Notes: generated from the letters alone by a model not told the origin. 64,000 nt of DNA from Streptomyces sp. AC550_RSS872 (GCF_019049285.1 NZ_JAGMUL010000013.1:1-64000), one strand, 5' to 3'. Shown: positions 16,169-24,741, counted from the stretch's first letter. A program made the numbers and translations.

Positions 16169-17113
16169 GTGACCGCGTACGAACCGACGGGCGCACAAGA
16201 CGCCGCCACTGCCGGACATGACGTCGCCTACGACGCCGTCGTCCTCGCCGGGGGCGGCGCGCGGCGGCTCGGCGGTGTGGACAAGCCCGGCGTGCGCGTG
16301 GGCGGGCGCCCGCTGCTGGACCGGGTGCTCGCCGCCTGCGCCGACGCGCGGACCACCGTCGTCGTCGCCGAGCCCCGGCCGACCGTGCGGCCGGTGACCT
16401 GGGCCCGTGAGGACCCGCCCGGCGGCGGCCCGCTCGCCGCCCTGGACGCCGGGCTGCGGCACACCACCGCGGAGCAGGTCGTCGTCCTCTCGGCCGACCT
16501 GCCCTTCCTCGACGAGCGCACGGTACGGCGGCTGCTGACCGCGCTGCTCACCGGCGAGGCCGACGGCGCGCTGCTCACCGACGCCGACGGCCGCGACCAG
16601 CCCCTCGTCGCCGCGTACCGCGCGCCCGTGCTGCGCCGCGAACTGGCCGCGCTCACCCGGGGGAACGACGGCCTCACCGGCCTCCCCCTGCGCCGGCTGA
16701 CCGGCGCACTCGGTCTCACCCGCGTCCCCGACCCCGTCGCGTCCTTCGACTGCGACACCTGGGACGACATCGCCACCGCCAGGGCACGCATCAGGGAGCA
16801 TGGGCACGTGTTGGATGAATGGATTTCCGCAGTCAAGGACGAACTCGGCCTCGACCTCGACGTCGACACCAAGCTGCTGCTGGACCTCGCCCGCGACGCC
16901 GCCCACGGCGTGGCCAGGCCCGCGGCCCCGCTGACCACCTTCCTCGTCGGGTACGCGGCAGCGCAGGCCAAGGGCGGCCAGGGCGGCCCCGAGGCCGTCG
17001 CCGAGGCCTCCCGCAAGGCCGCCGCGCTCGCCCTGCGCTGGGCGGAGGAGGCCGCCGCCCAGTCCGACGCGGCCCCCGACGCCACCCCCGGCACCCGCCC
17101 GGACGCCGGATGA
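16169..17113 (+). CDS. MobA-like nucleotidyltransferase fused to a DUF6457 domain
   Basis: 314 residues. Residues about 22-200 form a MobA-like NTP-transferase domain with the nucleotide loop VVLAGGGARRLGGVDKP and the metal-binding LSADLPFL, so it probably attaches GMP or CMP to the molybdenum cofactor. Residues about 210-275 (VLDEWISAVKDELGLDLDVD onward) match DUF6457, a small domain often encoded beside MobA/MoeA in actinobacteria and here fused. The tail is Ala/Asp/Pro-rich. GTG 16169 is set by the -10 box six bases upstream. It is followed by moeA with an ATGA overlap. Confidence 0.82.
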   Translation: MTAYEPTGAQDAATAGHDVAYDAVVLAGGGARRLGGVDKPGVRVGGRPLLDRVLAACADARTTVVVAEPRPTVRPVTWAREDPPGGGPLAALDAGLRHTTAEQVVVLSADLPFLDERTVRRLLTALLTGEADGALLTDADGRDQPLVAAYRAPVLRRELAALTRGNDGLTGLPLRRLTGALGLTRVPDPVASFDCDTWDDIATARARIREHGHVLDEWISAVKDELGLDLDVDTKLLLDLARDAAHGVARPAAPLTTFLVGYAAAQAKGGQGGPEAVAEASRKAAALALRWAEEAAAQSDAAPDATPGTRPDAG

Positions 17114-18555
17114 CCCCCCGCGGCACCCGGGCGGACGAGGACGCCGAGGACCTCGACGTCGAGGAGGTGCTCGCCCTCGTGAACGAAGACAACGGCCACC
17201 ACACCCCTGGCGACCACGTGCCCGCACCCACCCCGCCCGCGACGGGCCCCGACCAGCCGGACCGGCACACGTCGAACCGGCACACGTCGAACCGGCGCGC
17301 GTCGGACCGCCACCAGCCCGACCAGCCCACGTCGGACCGCCACCACAAGGCCACCCCCTGGCCCGAGGCCCGCGAGATCGCCGCCCGCGCCGCTCTGGCC
17401 GCCGCCCGGGCCGCCGGCCGTGCTCCCGTCTCCGTCCCGCTCGACGCCGCCCTCGGCCTCGCCCTGGCCGCCCCCCTCACCGCACTCACCGACCTGCCCT
17501 CCTTCGACACCTCGGCCATGGACGGCTGGGCCATCGCGGGCCCCGGCCCCTGGGCCGTACGGGAAGAGGGCGTTCTGGCCGGGCACGGCGAGCCCGAGCC
17601 GCTCACCGACGGCGAGGCCGTCCGGATCGCGACCGGCGCCCGTATCCCGCCGGACACCACCGCCGTTCTGCGCAGTGAGCACGGCCGCACCGACTCCAAG
17701 GGCCAACTGCACGCCACCCGGGAGGTCCAGCCCGGTCAGGACATCCGCCCGCGCGGCCAGGAGTGCCGTAACGGCGATCACCTGCTCGCCGTCGGCACCC
17801 TCGTGACCCCGGCCGTGCTCGGCCTGGCAGCCGCCGCCGGATACGACACCCTCAGCGCCGTGCCCCGCCCCCGCGTCGAAGTCCTCGTCCTCGGCGACGA
17901 GTTGCTCACCAAGGGGCTGCCGCACGACGGGCTGATCCGTGATGCCCTCGGCCCGATGCTGCCGCCCTGGCTGCGGGCACTCGGCGCCGAGGTCACCGCC
18001 GTACGCCGACTCGGCGACGACGCCAAGGCCCTGCACAAGGCCCTCACGACCTCCCGCGCCGACCTCATCGTCACCACCGGCGGCACCGCGGCCGGACCCG
18101 TCGACCATGTCCACCCCACCCTGCGCCGCATCGGCGCCGAACTCCTGGTGGACAGCGTCAAGGTGCGCCCCGGCCACCCCATGCTGCTGGCCCGCATCAA
18201 GGAGCACCAGCACCTCGTCGGCCTGCCCGGCAATCCCCTCGCCGCCGTCTCCGGCCTGCTCACGCTCGCCGAACCCCTGCTGCGCACGCTGGCCGCGCGC
18301 CCCGCACCGGAGCCCTACACGCTGCCCCTGAGGGACGCGGCACACGGGCATCCGTACGACACCCGGCTCATCCCCGTCGTCCTGCGCGGTGACCATGCCG
18401 TGCCGCTGCACTACCACGGTCCGGCCATGCTGCGAGGCATGGCGGCGGCCGATGCCGTCGCCGTCGTCCCGCCGGGCGGCATTCGTGCCGGCCAGGAGGC
18501 CGAACTGCTCGACCTGCCCTGGGCGCTCGCCGGCATCGAGGTGTGTTTCACGTGA
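17110..18555 (+). CDS. moeA: molybdopterin molybdotransferase MoeA with an extended N-terminus
   Basis: A 481-residue MoeA, which inserts molybdate into adenylylated molybdopterin. The family signature DLPSFDTSAMDGWAI is at about 131-145. The MoCF-binding-like domain has VLGDELL and TTGGTAAGPVDHVHPTLR, and the C-terminal beta domain ends the protein. At ~400 residues MoeA is usually shorter; the extra first ~80 residues are acidic, then hold a pentapeptide repeat (D/N-R-x-x-S) encoded by a 15-base tandem repeat. The start overlaps the MobA-like stop (ATGA). The last codons lie inside a parS site. Confidence 0.88.
   Translation: MTPRGTRADEDAEDLDVEEVLALVNEDNGHHTPGDHVPAPTPPATGPDQPDRHTSNRHTSNRRASDRHQPDQPTSDRHHKATPWPEAREIAARAALAAARAAGRAPVSVPLDAALGLALAAPLTALTDLPSFDTSAMDGWAIAGPGPWAVREEGVLAGHGEPEPLTDGEAVRIATGARIPPDTTAVLRSEHGRTDSKGQLHATREVQPGQDIRPRGQECRNGDHLLAVGTLVTPAVLGLAAAAGYDTLSAVPRPRVEVLVLGDELLTKGLPHDGLIRDALGPMLPPWLRALGAEVTAVRRLGDDAKALHKALTTSRADLIVTTGGTAAGPVDHVHPTLRRIGAELLVDSVKVRPGHPMLLARIKEHQHLVGLPGNPLAAVSGLLTLAEPLLRTLAARPAPEPYTLPLRDAAHGHPYDTRLIPVVLRGDHAVPLHYHGPAMLRGMAAADAVAVVPPGGIRAGQEAELLDLPWALAGIEVCFT
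17260..17350. repeat. 15-base tandem repeat inside moeA
   Basis: Six in-phase units starting ACCGGCACACGTCGA (17261-17275), the first two identical and the rest diverging. They encode DRHTS/NRHTS/NRRAS-type pentapeptides in the nonconserved N-terminal extension, so copy number probably varies between strains. Confidence 0.8.
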
Positions 18556-18559
18556 AACT
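18544..18559. other. parS site (ParB-binding) overlapping the K+ channel start
   Basis: TGTTTCACGTGAAACT matches the Streptomyces parS consensus TGTTTCACGTGAAACA at 15 of 16 positions, with the full palindromic core GTTTCACGTGAAAC at 18545-18558. ParB loads at such sites, which cluster around oriC. This copy covers the moeA stop codon and the GTG start of the next gene. Confidence 0.9.
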
Positions 18560-19676
18560 TCCGGGCCAGGACGCGATTGCCCGCGGGGCGGACGAGAGAG
18601 TCGCGACCTATCGGGTCAAACTCCCGAAGAAGATCGTGGAGCATCCGTTCCGGCAGGTCGCCAAGCGGGTCCTGCTGGCCCTGTCGCTGCTCGTGGCGGC
18701 CGCGCTGATCGTCTACGCCGACCACGACGGCTACAACGACAACTCCGACGGTTCCGTCGACCTGCTCGACGCCTTCTACTACGCGACCGTCAGCCTCTCC
18801 ACCACCGGATACGGCGACATCACCCCGGTCAGTGACGCCGCCCGGCTCACCAACATCTTCGTCATCACGCCCATGCGGGTGCTGTTCCTGATCATCCTGG
18901 TCGGCACCACGCTCGAGGTCCTCACCGAACGGACCCGGGAGGAATGGCGTCTGAACCGCTGGAGGTCCACCTTGCGCGACCACACGATCGTCGTCGGTTT
19001 CGGCACGAAGGGGCGATCGGCGATCCAGACCGTCTGCGCGACCGGACTGAGGAAGGACCAGGTCGTCGTGGTCGACCCCAGTTCCAAGGTGATCGACGCG
19101 GCCGTCGCCGACGGATACGCCGGGGTCACGGGGGACGCGACGCGCAGCGAGGTGCTGATGCGGGCCGAGGTGCACAAGGCGCGGAAGATCATCATCGCCA
19201 CGCAGCGGGATGACACCGCCGTCCTGGTGACCCTGACGGCCCGGCAGCTCAACCGTGGCGCGAAGATCGTGGCCGCGGTCCGCGAGGAGGAGAACGCCCC
19301 GCTGCTCAAGCAGTCCGGTGCCGACGCGGTCATCACCAGCGCCAGCGCCGCCGGCCGGCTGCTCGGCCTCTCCGTGCTCAGCCCCGCCGCCGGCATGGTC
19401 CTGGAGGACCTGATCCAGCAGGGCAGCGGGCTCGACATCGTCGAACGGCCGGTCATAAAGGCCGAGGTGGGCAAGAGCCCGCGGCAGACGGACGACCTCG
19501 TGGTGAGTGTCGTACGCGGACACCGGGTGCTCGGATACGACGATCCGGCCGTCGGGACACTGGAGTTGACGGACCGGCTCATCACGATCGTGCGGGCGAC
19601 GCCGGGCAGTCAGGTCACACCTGATGAGCGGCGTCTGCCCCCGGGGCTGAAGCCCATGACTCCCCCGGGGGCCTGA
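18552..19676 (+). CDS. potassium channel protein with TrkA-N domain
   Basis: A 374-residue membrane protein. One helix (about 39-56), a pore loop with the K+ selectivity filter TTGYGD (84-89) and a second helix (about 98-118) form a two-helix channel subunit. A cytosolic TrkA-N/RCK domain follows, with the NAD-binding VVGFGTKGRSAIQTV, then a TrkA-C-like segment near 290-350. It probably forms a tetrameric K+ channel gated by a nucleotide. GTG 18552 was chosen over GTG 18543 because GAGGTG (18538-18543) sits eight bases upstream and it gives a GTGA overlap with moeA. The start codon is within a parS site. Confidence 0.88.
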   Translation: MKLPGQDAIARGADERVATYRVKLPKKIVEHPFRQVAKRVLLALSLLVAAALIVYADHDGYNDNSDGSVDLLDAFYYATVSLSTTGYGDITPVSDAARLTNIFVITPMRVLFLIILVGTTLEVLTERTREEWRLNRWRSTLRDHTIVVGFGTKGRSAIQTVCATGLRKDQVVVVDPSSKVIDAAVADGYAGVTGDATRSEVLMRAEVHKARKIIIATQRDDTAVLVTLTARQLNRGAKIVAAVREEENAPLLKQSGADAVITSASAAGRLLGLSVLSPAAGMVLEDLIQQGSGLDIVERPVIKAEVGKSPRQTDDLVVSVVRGHRVLGYDDPAVGTLELTDRLITIVRATPGSQVTPDERRLPPGLKPMTPPGA

Positions 19677-19699
19677 GGCGCCCTCGGCGCCCGGCGCGG

Positions 19700-20548
19700 C
19701 TACTTGCGGTTGTACAGCCGCATCGTGATCGGCCCGAAGACCGCCACGAACAATCCCGCCCAGCCCAGCGACCAGGCGACCTCGTCCGCCGGCCAGTCGC
19801 CGCCCATCAACCCGCGGACGGCCGACGACAGATGGGTGATCGGGCTGTTGTTGACGAAGGCCTGGAGCCAGCCCGGCATGGTCTTCGGGTCGACGAAGAC
19901 ATTGGACAGGAAGGTGAGCGGGAAGATCACCATCATGCTGACGCCCATGACGGACTTCTCGGAGCGCAGCATCAGCCCGAACATCGTCCAGATCCACGAG
20001 AACGCGAACGAAAAGGCGACCAGCAGCGCGATCCCGGCCAGCACCCCGCCGACGCCACCGTCCGGGCGGTAGCCCAGGATGATGCCGACGGTGAGCATCA
20101 CCACGGACGCGATCGTGTAGCGCAGGGCGTCGCCCAGCAGATAGCCGACCATCGTCGACGGCCGCCAGATCGGCAGGGACCGGAACCGGTCGAAGACGCC
20201 CTTCTCGATGTCGGTGTTCACCGAGACGCCGGTGTACATCGTGATCATCACGACCGACATCACCAGGATGCCCGGCAGCAGGAACTGGATGTACTCCTCC
20301 GGGGACCCGGCCAGGGCGCCCCCGAAGAGGTACGTGTACATCAGCACCATCATGATCGGGAACGCGGTGACGTCGAAGAGCTGCTCCGGCACATGCTTGA
20401 TCTTCAGGATCGCCCGCCAGCCGAAGGTCATCGAGGCCGACCAGGCGCTGGGCCGCGGCGGCCGTTCCCCGGAGACCAGCAGCGCGGCGAGTGACTCGGC
20501 GCTGACGGGGGCGAGTTCCTTGCTCTCGGTCTGCGTCGCGGTGCTCAT
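19700..20548 (-). CDS. ABC-2 type exporter permease (DrrB-like)
   Basis: A 282-residue permease with a ~45-residue cytosolic N-terminus and about six membrane helices (near 60-80, 93-115, 140-165, 175-195, 203-225 and 255-275). The ABC-2 consensus shows in [40 protein letters not shown]. It pairs with the overlapping DrrA-type ATPase gene to form an exporter, of the kind that removes hydrophobic compounds. It converges on the channel gene 23 bases away. The substrate is not deducible. Confidence 0.88.
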   Translation of the reverse strand: MSTATQTESKELAPVSAESLAALLVSGERPPRPSAWSASMTFGWRAILKIKHVPEQLFDVTAFPIMMVLMYTYLFGGALAGSPEEYIQFLLPGILVMSVVMITMYTGVSVNTDIEKGVFDRFRSLPIWRPSTMVGYLLGDALRYTIASVVMLTVGIILGYRPDGGVGGVLAGIALLVAFSFAFSWIWTMFGLMLRSEKSVMGVSMMVIFPLTFLSNVFVDPKTMPGWLQAFVNNSPITHLSSAVRGLMGGDWPADEVAWSLGWAGLFVAVFGPITMRLYNRK

Positions 20549-21594
20549 GCCGCCACCTCGTCCTTGTCGTCCTTGTCGTCCTTGTCGTCCTTGGCGTTCT
20601 CGGCGTTCTCGGCGTCGTGCGTGTCGTGGCCGGTGAGGGCGAGGAACACCTCGTCCAGGCTGGGCTGGCCCAGCGAGAAGTTGTCGACGGTGATGCCGGT
20701 GCGGGCCAGCTCGGCGAGCGCGCGGGCGGCCTGTTCCGCCGCGCCCTGGCCGTTGCTCGCCCCGGAGCCGACGCGGGCGGTGAGCGCGACGGGGTCGGGC
20801 TCCAACGCCACGTCCGCGTCCAGGGCCAGCCGCAGCACACGCTCGGCATCCGGCCGCTGCGCCGCGTCCCGCAGCCGCAGATGGACGGAACCGGCGCCGA
20901 CGGACGCCTTGAGTTCGCCCTTGGTCCCCTCGGCGATCACCTTGCCGCGGTCGATGACGGCGATCCGGGACGCCAGCTGGTCGGCCTCGTCCAGGTACTG
21001 CGTGGTCAGCAGCACGGTGGTGCCCTGGGCGACGACCGCGCGCACGATGTCCCACACCTGGTTGCGGCTGCGCGGGTCGAGACCGGTCGTCGGCTCGTCG
21101 AGGAACAGCAGGTCGGGGGTGTTCAGGATGGACGCGGCGATGTCGATACGGCGCCGCATGCCACCGGAGTAGTTCTTGACCTGCTTCCCGGCCGCGTCCG
21201 ACAGCCCGAAGGCCTCCAGGAGCTGCCCGGCCCGCTCGCGGGCTGCGTGCTTGCCGTGTCCGAGGAGGCGGCCCAGCAGGACCAGGTTCTCGGTGCCGGT
21301 CAGGTCCTCGTCGACGGAGGCGTACTGGCCGGTCAGGCTTACCCGGCCGCGCACCTCGTCGGCCTCGCGGACGACGTCGTGGCCGAAGACATGGGCCTCA
21401 CCGCCGTCGGGCCGTAGGAGGGTGGCGAGCATCTTCACCGTGGTCGTCTTGCCGGCGCCGTTCGGGCCGAGGACGCCGTAGACCGTGCCGGCCGGAACCG
21501 CGAGGTCCACGCCGTCGACGGCCCGCGTCTCACCGAACGTCTTCACCAGGCCCGCGGTCTCGATCGCGAGACCGGACGTCGTCTGCGTGCTCAT
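20545..21594 (-). CDS. ABC transporter ATP-binding protein (DrrA family)
   Basis: 349 residues. Walker A GPNGAGKT is at 43-50, the signature [12 protein letters not shown] at about 137-148 and Walker [13 protein letters not shown] at about 158-169, followed by the ~100-residue C-terminal extension typical of DrrA-type drug-export ATPases. The last ~25 residues are an unusual run of AEN and KDD repeats made by a 9-base tandem repeat. It overlaps the permease start by four bases (ATGA), so the two form one exporter operon. GGAAGGAC precedes ATG 21594. It is divergent from the quinone oxidoreductase gene. Confidence 0.9.
   Translation of the reverse strand: MSTQTTSGLAIETAGLVKTFGETRAVDGVDLAVPAGTVYGVLGPNGAGKTTTVKMLATLLRPDGGEAHVFGHDVVREADEVRGRVSLTGQYASVDEDLTGTENLVLLGRLLGHGKHAARERAGQLLEAFGLSDAAGKQVKNYSGGMRRRIDIAASILNTPDLLFLDEPTTGLDPRSRNQVWDIVRAVVAQGTTVLLTTQYLDEADQLASRIAVIDRGKVIAEGTKGELKASVGAGSVHLRLRDAAQRPDAERVLRLALDADVALEPDPVALTARVGSGASNGQGAAEQAARALAELARTGITVDNFSLGQPSLDEVFLALTGHDTHDAENAENAKDDKDDKDDKDEVAA
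20560..20613. repeat. 9-base tandem repeat at the 3' end of the ABC ATPase gene
   Basis: Six in-phase units, GTCCTTGTC three times, then GTCCTTGGC and GTTCTCGGC twice, encode the acidic C-terminal [18 protein letters not shown] tail. Repeats in phase with codons can expand without frameshift. Confidence 0.9.
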
Positions 21595-21820
21595 GCTTCG
21601 GGGTCCTTCCGAGTGGCCGTCCGCGTTCTTGGGCTACGCATGGGGAGACTTTTACGGTCGCGCAGACTCATCGGTGCCGCACAGGGATTCTGGAACGGAC
21701 CCGACGAAGGACCGAGGGACATGGGACCGCGGACCGAGGCGGCGGGCGCGCATGCGGTACAGGCGTCCGGACGAACGGCTCCGATGGGAGTACGCCCACC
21801 GGGGTGTGCGGGCCGGGGAG

Positions 21821-21826
21821 TAGCGT
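21821..21826 (+). promoter_or_regulatory. -10 box of a leaderless promoter (quinone oxidoreductase gene)
   Basis: TAGCGT, seven bases, then ATG 21834, with no Shine-Dalgarno sequence. The rest of the 239-base divergent gap (21595-21833) shows no other feature I can support. Confidence 0.6.
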
Positions 21827-21833
21827 CCGTCCC

Positions 21834-22814
21834 ATGCATGCGATCACGATTCCCGAACCTGGTGGGCCCGAGGCGCTGGTGTGGGACGAGGTCCCCGATC
21901 CCGTGCCCGGTGAGGGCGAGGTACTGGTCGAGGTGGCGGCCGGGGCCGTCAACCGCGCCGACCTCCTGCAACGGCAGGGCTTCTACAACCCGCCGCCCGG
22001 CGCCTCCGCCTACCCGGGCCTGGAGTGCTCCGGCCGGATCGCCGAGCTCGGTCCCGGAGTCTCCGGGTGGGCCGTCGGCGACGAGGTGTGCGCGCTGCTC
22101 TCCGGCGGCGGTTACGCCGAGAAGGTCGTCGTACCGGCCGGCCAACTGCTGCCCGTGCCCAAGGGCGTGAGCCTCACTCAGGCCGCCGCCCTGCCCGAGG
22201 TGGTGTGCACGGTCTGGTCGAACGTCTTCATGGTGGCCCATCTGCGCCCCGGCGAGACCCTGCTCGTGCACGGCGGTTCCAGCGGCATCGGCACCATGGC
22301 CATCCAGCTCGCCAAAGCTGTCGGCGCCAAGGTCGCCGTCACGGCGGGCAGCAAGGAGAAGCTCGACCGGTGCGCCGAACTGGGCGCCGACATCCTCGTC
22401 AACTACCGGGAACAGGACTTCGTCGCCGAGGTCAAGAAGGCCACCGACGGGGCCGGCGCCGACGTCATCCTCGACAACATGGGCGCCAAGTACCTGGACC
22501 GCAACGTCCAGGCCCTCGCCGTCAGCGGCCGCCTCGCCATCATCGGCATGCAGGGCGGCGTCAAGGGCGAGCTCAACATCGGCGCGCTCCTGGCCAAGCG
22601 CGGCGCCATCAGCGCGACCTCGCTGCGCGCCCGCCCCCTCGGCGAGAAGGCGGCGATCGTCGCGGCCGTACGCGAGCACGTCTGGCCCCTGCTGGACGCC
22701 GGCCATGTACGCCCGGTCGTCGACCGCGAGGTACCGATGAACGACGCGGCCGAGGCACACCGGGTGCTGGAGGAGAGCGGTCACGTCGGCAAGGTGCTCC
22801 TCGTGGTGCCATAG
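21834..22814 (+). CDS. NAD(P)H quinone oxidoreductase (zinc-independent MDR family)
   Basis: A 326-residue medium-chain dehydrogenase of the quinone-oxidoreductase (PIG3/QOR) branch, predicted to reduce quinones with NADPH. The N-terminal GroES-like domain contains VAAGAVNRADLLQRQGFYNPPPGASAYPGLECSG. The Rossmann domain has LVHGGSSGIGTMAIQLAKAVGAKV with the NADPH-binding AGSKEK. The zinc-ligand cysteines of alcohol dehydrogenases are missing, as expected for this branch. The start is set by the -10 box seven bases upstream. It is followed by an 8-base tandem repeat and a MITE-like element. Confidence 0.9.
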   Translation: MHAITIPEPGGPEALVWDEVPDPVPGEGEVLVEVAAGAVNRADLLQRQGFYNPPPGASAYPGLECSGRIAELGPGVSGWAVGDEVCALLSGGGYAEKVVVPAGQLLPVPKGVSLTQAAALPEVVCTVWSNVFMVAHLRPGETLLVHGGSSGIGTMAIQLAKAVGAKVAVTAGSKEKLDRCAELGADILVNYREQDFVAEVKKATDGAGADVILDNMGAKYLDRNVQALAVSGRLAIIGMQGGVKGELNIGALLAKRGAISATSLRARPLGEKAAIVAAVREHVWPLLDAGHVRPVVDREVPMNDAAEAHRVLEESGHVGKVLLVVP

Positions 22815-22826
22815 CCCCGATCGCCC

Positions 22827-22858
22827 GACCCGCCGACCCGCCGACCCGCCGACCCGCC
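22827..22858. repeat. 8-base tandem repeat
   Basis: GACCCGCC is repeated four times without a mismatch, twelve bases after the quinone oxidoreductase stop codon. Confidence 0.9.
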
Positions 22859-22870
22859 GTGCAGTCCTAG

Positions 22871-23052
22871 GGGTGTTTTGAAAGTCCCGCACAGCACCCG
22901 CGGCGCCCGGCACGCGCCCTCGCCGCACCGGCCAAAGGCCCAAGTAGCTTCCATCGAGGGCCTTCGTCCGCCACGCCGAAGGCACGCCCCGGCTGCGACA
23001 CCAGCCGCTGCCGCGGCGGGCGCGGGTACCGCACGGGACTTTCAGAACACCC
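22871..23052. mobile_element. MITE-like element with 22-base terminal inverted repeats
   Basis: The left end starts GGGTGTTTTGAAAGTCCCG (22871-) and the right end (23031-23052) read in reverse starts GGGTGTTCTGAAAGTCCCG; the 22-base arms agree at 19 positions. The 182-base interior is non-coding and partly self-complementary (for example AAGGCCC and GGGCCTT around 22935-22962, and GC-rich blocks near both arms), so the whole unit can fold. Size, terminal repeats and lack of coding sequence fit a miniature inverted-repeat element. The right end provides the stop codon of the next gene. Confidence 0.6.
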
Positions 23053-23977
23053 TCTGGCCGCGTCGCAGCCGGAGACCGACGAAGGCGAGGCCCAGACCGA
23101 GCCCGATGAGGACCAGGCCGGTCCCGAGCGGCAGGACCTGGAGCACGGGCTCGGCGGGGTCCTCGGCATGCGCGACGGGCTGCCGTACGGGCGGGTCGGC
23201 CGGGGCGAGGGGGGCCGTGGAGGCCTCGTCGGCACCGTCCGGACTCTCGGGCGGCGGCCTTCCCACGTCGCCGTCTCCCTCCTCGTTCCCCTCGCGGTCG
23301 GCTTCCCGCCCGTACGGCTCGTGGTGCGCCGCCGCTTCCTCGTCCTCCAGCGGTCCCTTCTCCCGCCCCGGCCGCTCCCGCCCCTCACCAGCCCGGCTCC
23401 CGGCCCGGGAGGGCCCGTCGGACGGGGTGGGACGGGAGGCGCCGGGTCCGTGAGCGCTGGAGGTGGGGGACGCCCCGGAATGCCTGTCCTTCCTGCCCTG
23501 CCCGTCCTGCGTGTCCTGCCTGTCCGGCCGGGATTCCGCGGACCTGTCGGGCTTGCCAGGTTTTCCGGGCCTCCCGGGCTCCCCCGACCCGGCAGAGGAG
23601 GCCGAAGGGGACCTGGACGGACCGGTGGTGCCGGCGGACGGCCGGGACTCGGCCGTGGGGCTGGGGCGGCTCGGGCTGGAGCTGGAGGAGGTCTCAGAGC
23701 CAGCCGTAGGGAAACCCGAGGGCGCGGCGGAGGGGGCGGAGGGGGTCCGCGCAGCAGCCGGGGAGCTGGAGGAAGCCCCGGGTGGGGTCGGCCCACGCGG
23801 GCCCTCGAAGCAGTACGCCGCCCCGGCCACCCCGTACGGCCCCACGACCAGCCCCGCCACCAGCACACCCAGCGTCCCGGCCGTCCGCAGCGCCCCCCTC
23901 GACAAGCCGCACCGGTCGCTGCGGCCGGCTCGCGGCCGCCCCCGCCCCCCGCGTACCACCGCCAGCCATGAAGTCAT
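23042..23977 (-). CDS. putative secreted, membrane-anchored Pro/Ser/Gly-rich protein
   Basis: A 311-residue protein of unknown function. An N-terminal export signal (about 1-50: a basic stretch, then TLGVLVAGLVVGPYGVAGA) is followed by ~210 residues of low-complexity Ser/Pro/Gly/Asp/Arg/Glu sequence. A C-terminal membrane helix (about 278-302, GTGLVLIGLGLGLAFVGLRL) and a basic RRGQRVF end complete it. This signal-disordered stalk-anchor layout fits a cell-surface protein. The stop codon and the last residues (RVF) come from the end of the MITE-like element, so the native C-terminus may have been replaced. No strong ribosome-binding site is seen; GACGCT six bases before ATG 23977 may give a leaderless start. 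Confidence 0.6.
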   Translation of the reverse strand: MTSWLAVVRGGRGRPRAGRSDRCGLSRGALRTAGTLGVLVAGLVVGPYGVAGAAYCFEGPRGPTPPGASSSSPAAARTPSAPSAAPSGFPTAGSETSSSSSPSRPSPTAESRPSAGTTGPSRSPSASSAGSGEPGRPGKPGKPDRSAESRPDRQDTQDGQGRKDRHSGASPTSSAHGPGASRPTPSDGPSRAGSRAGEGRERPGREKGPLEDEEAAAHHEPYGREADREGNEEGDGDVGRPPPESPDGADEASTAPLAPADPPVRQPVAHAEDPAEPVLQVLPLGTGLVLIGLGLGLAFVGLRLRRGQRVF

Positions 23978-24158
23978 GGAACAAGCGTCACAGCACAGGA
24001 CGTACCCGGCATTCCGGACTGCGCCACTCGACCGAACCGGGCGCACGACCGGATACGTCGATACGGCGGCGACCCACCGGCCCACGGAATCCGCTCCGGC
24101 GTAAAAGGTGGATCACCCCACACAGGGGGCACCACGATGATGAGCTGTACGGGTGCGA

Positions 24159-24164
24159 GAGAAT
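24159..24164 (+). promoter_or_regulatory. -10 box of a leaderless promoter (bpa)
   Basis: GAGAAT, six bases, then ATG 24171. It favours this start over the ATG at 24153. Confidence 0.5.
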
Positions 24165-24170
24165 GGCGGC

Positions 24171-24704
24171 ATGGAGATGCCGAGGAACGAAAGGCCGTCC
24201 GAGAACCCCCAGATCCTGGTCGTGGGCCAGGACGGGATGGCGCTCAGCGGCGGCAACGGAGACGAGGACTCCCGCGAGATCCCGGTGACCGAGCAGGTCG
24301 AGCAGCCGGCGAAGGTCATGCGGATCGGCAGCATGATCAAGCAGCTGCTCGAAGAGGTGCGCGTGGCTCCGCTGGACGAGGCGAGCCGGGTCCGGCTGAA
24401 GGAGATCCACGCCAGCTCGGTGAAGGAGCTGGAGGACGGCCTGGCCCCGGAGCTCGTCGAGGAGCTGGAGCGGCTCTCCCTGCCGTTCACGGACGAGGCG
24501 ACCCCGAGCGACGCGGAACTGCGGATCGCGCAGGCCCAGTTGGTCGGCTGGCTGGAGGGCCTCTTCCACGGCATCCAGACCACGCTCTTCGCCCAGCAGA
24601 TGGCCGCGCGCGCCCAGCTGGAGCAGATGCGCCGCGCTCTTCCGCCGGGTGTCGGCGGTCACGAGGAGGGCGGCGAACACCGCCAGGGCGGGCCGTACCT
24701 GTAA
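24171..24704 (+). CDS. bpa: bacterial proteasome activator Bpa (DUF2587)
   Basis: A 177-residue helical protein of the Bpa/PafE family, the ATP-independent ring activator of the actinobacterial 20S proteasome. The core helices (about 48-155) contain IGSMIKQLLEEVRVAPLDEASRVRLKEIHASSVKELEDGL and LFHGIQTTLFAQQMAARAQLEQMRRALPPG. The C-terminal GPYL corresponds to the GQYL tail with which Mycobacterium Bpa docks into the 20S alpha ring. The acidic, disordered N-terminus and overall length match the family. It ends at a strong terminator shared with the convergent kinase gene. Confidence 0.93.
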   Translation: MEMPRNERPSENPQILVVGQDGMALSGGNGDEDSREIPVTEQVEQPAKVMRIGSMIKQLLEEVRVAPLDEASRVRLKEIHASSVKELEDGLAPELVEELERLSLPFTDEATPSDAELRIAQAQLVGWLEGLFHGIQTTLFAQQMAARAQLEQMRRALPPGVGGHEEGGEHRQGGPYL

Positions 24705-24741
24705 GACACCCGTAAGACACAAGACGTCCGACACATACGCG

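Noticed and set aside
18543..18551. GTG 18543 as the K+ channel start
   Set aside because: The ribosome-binding site GAGGTG would directly abut it; GTG 18552 has the proper eight-base spacing and the usual GTGA overlap.
22871..23052. Ordinary bidirectional terminator
   Set aside because: The 22-base arms are 138 bases apart and the nearest stop codon on the left is 57 bases upstream; a mobile-element-like unit explains terminal symmetry better.
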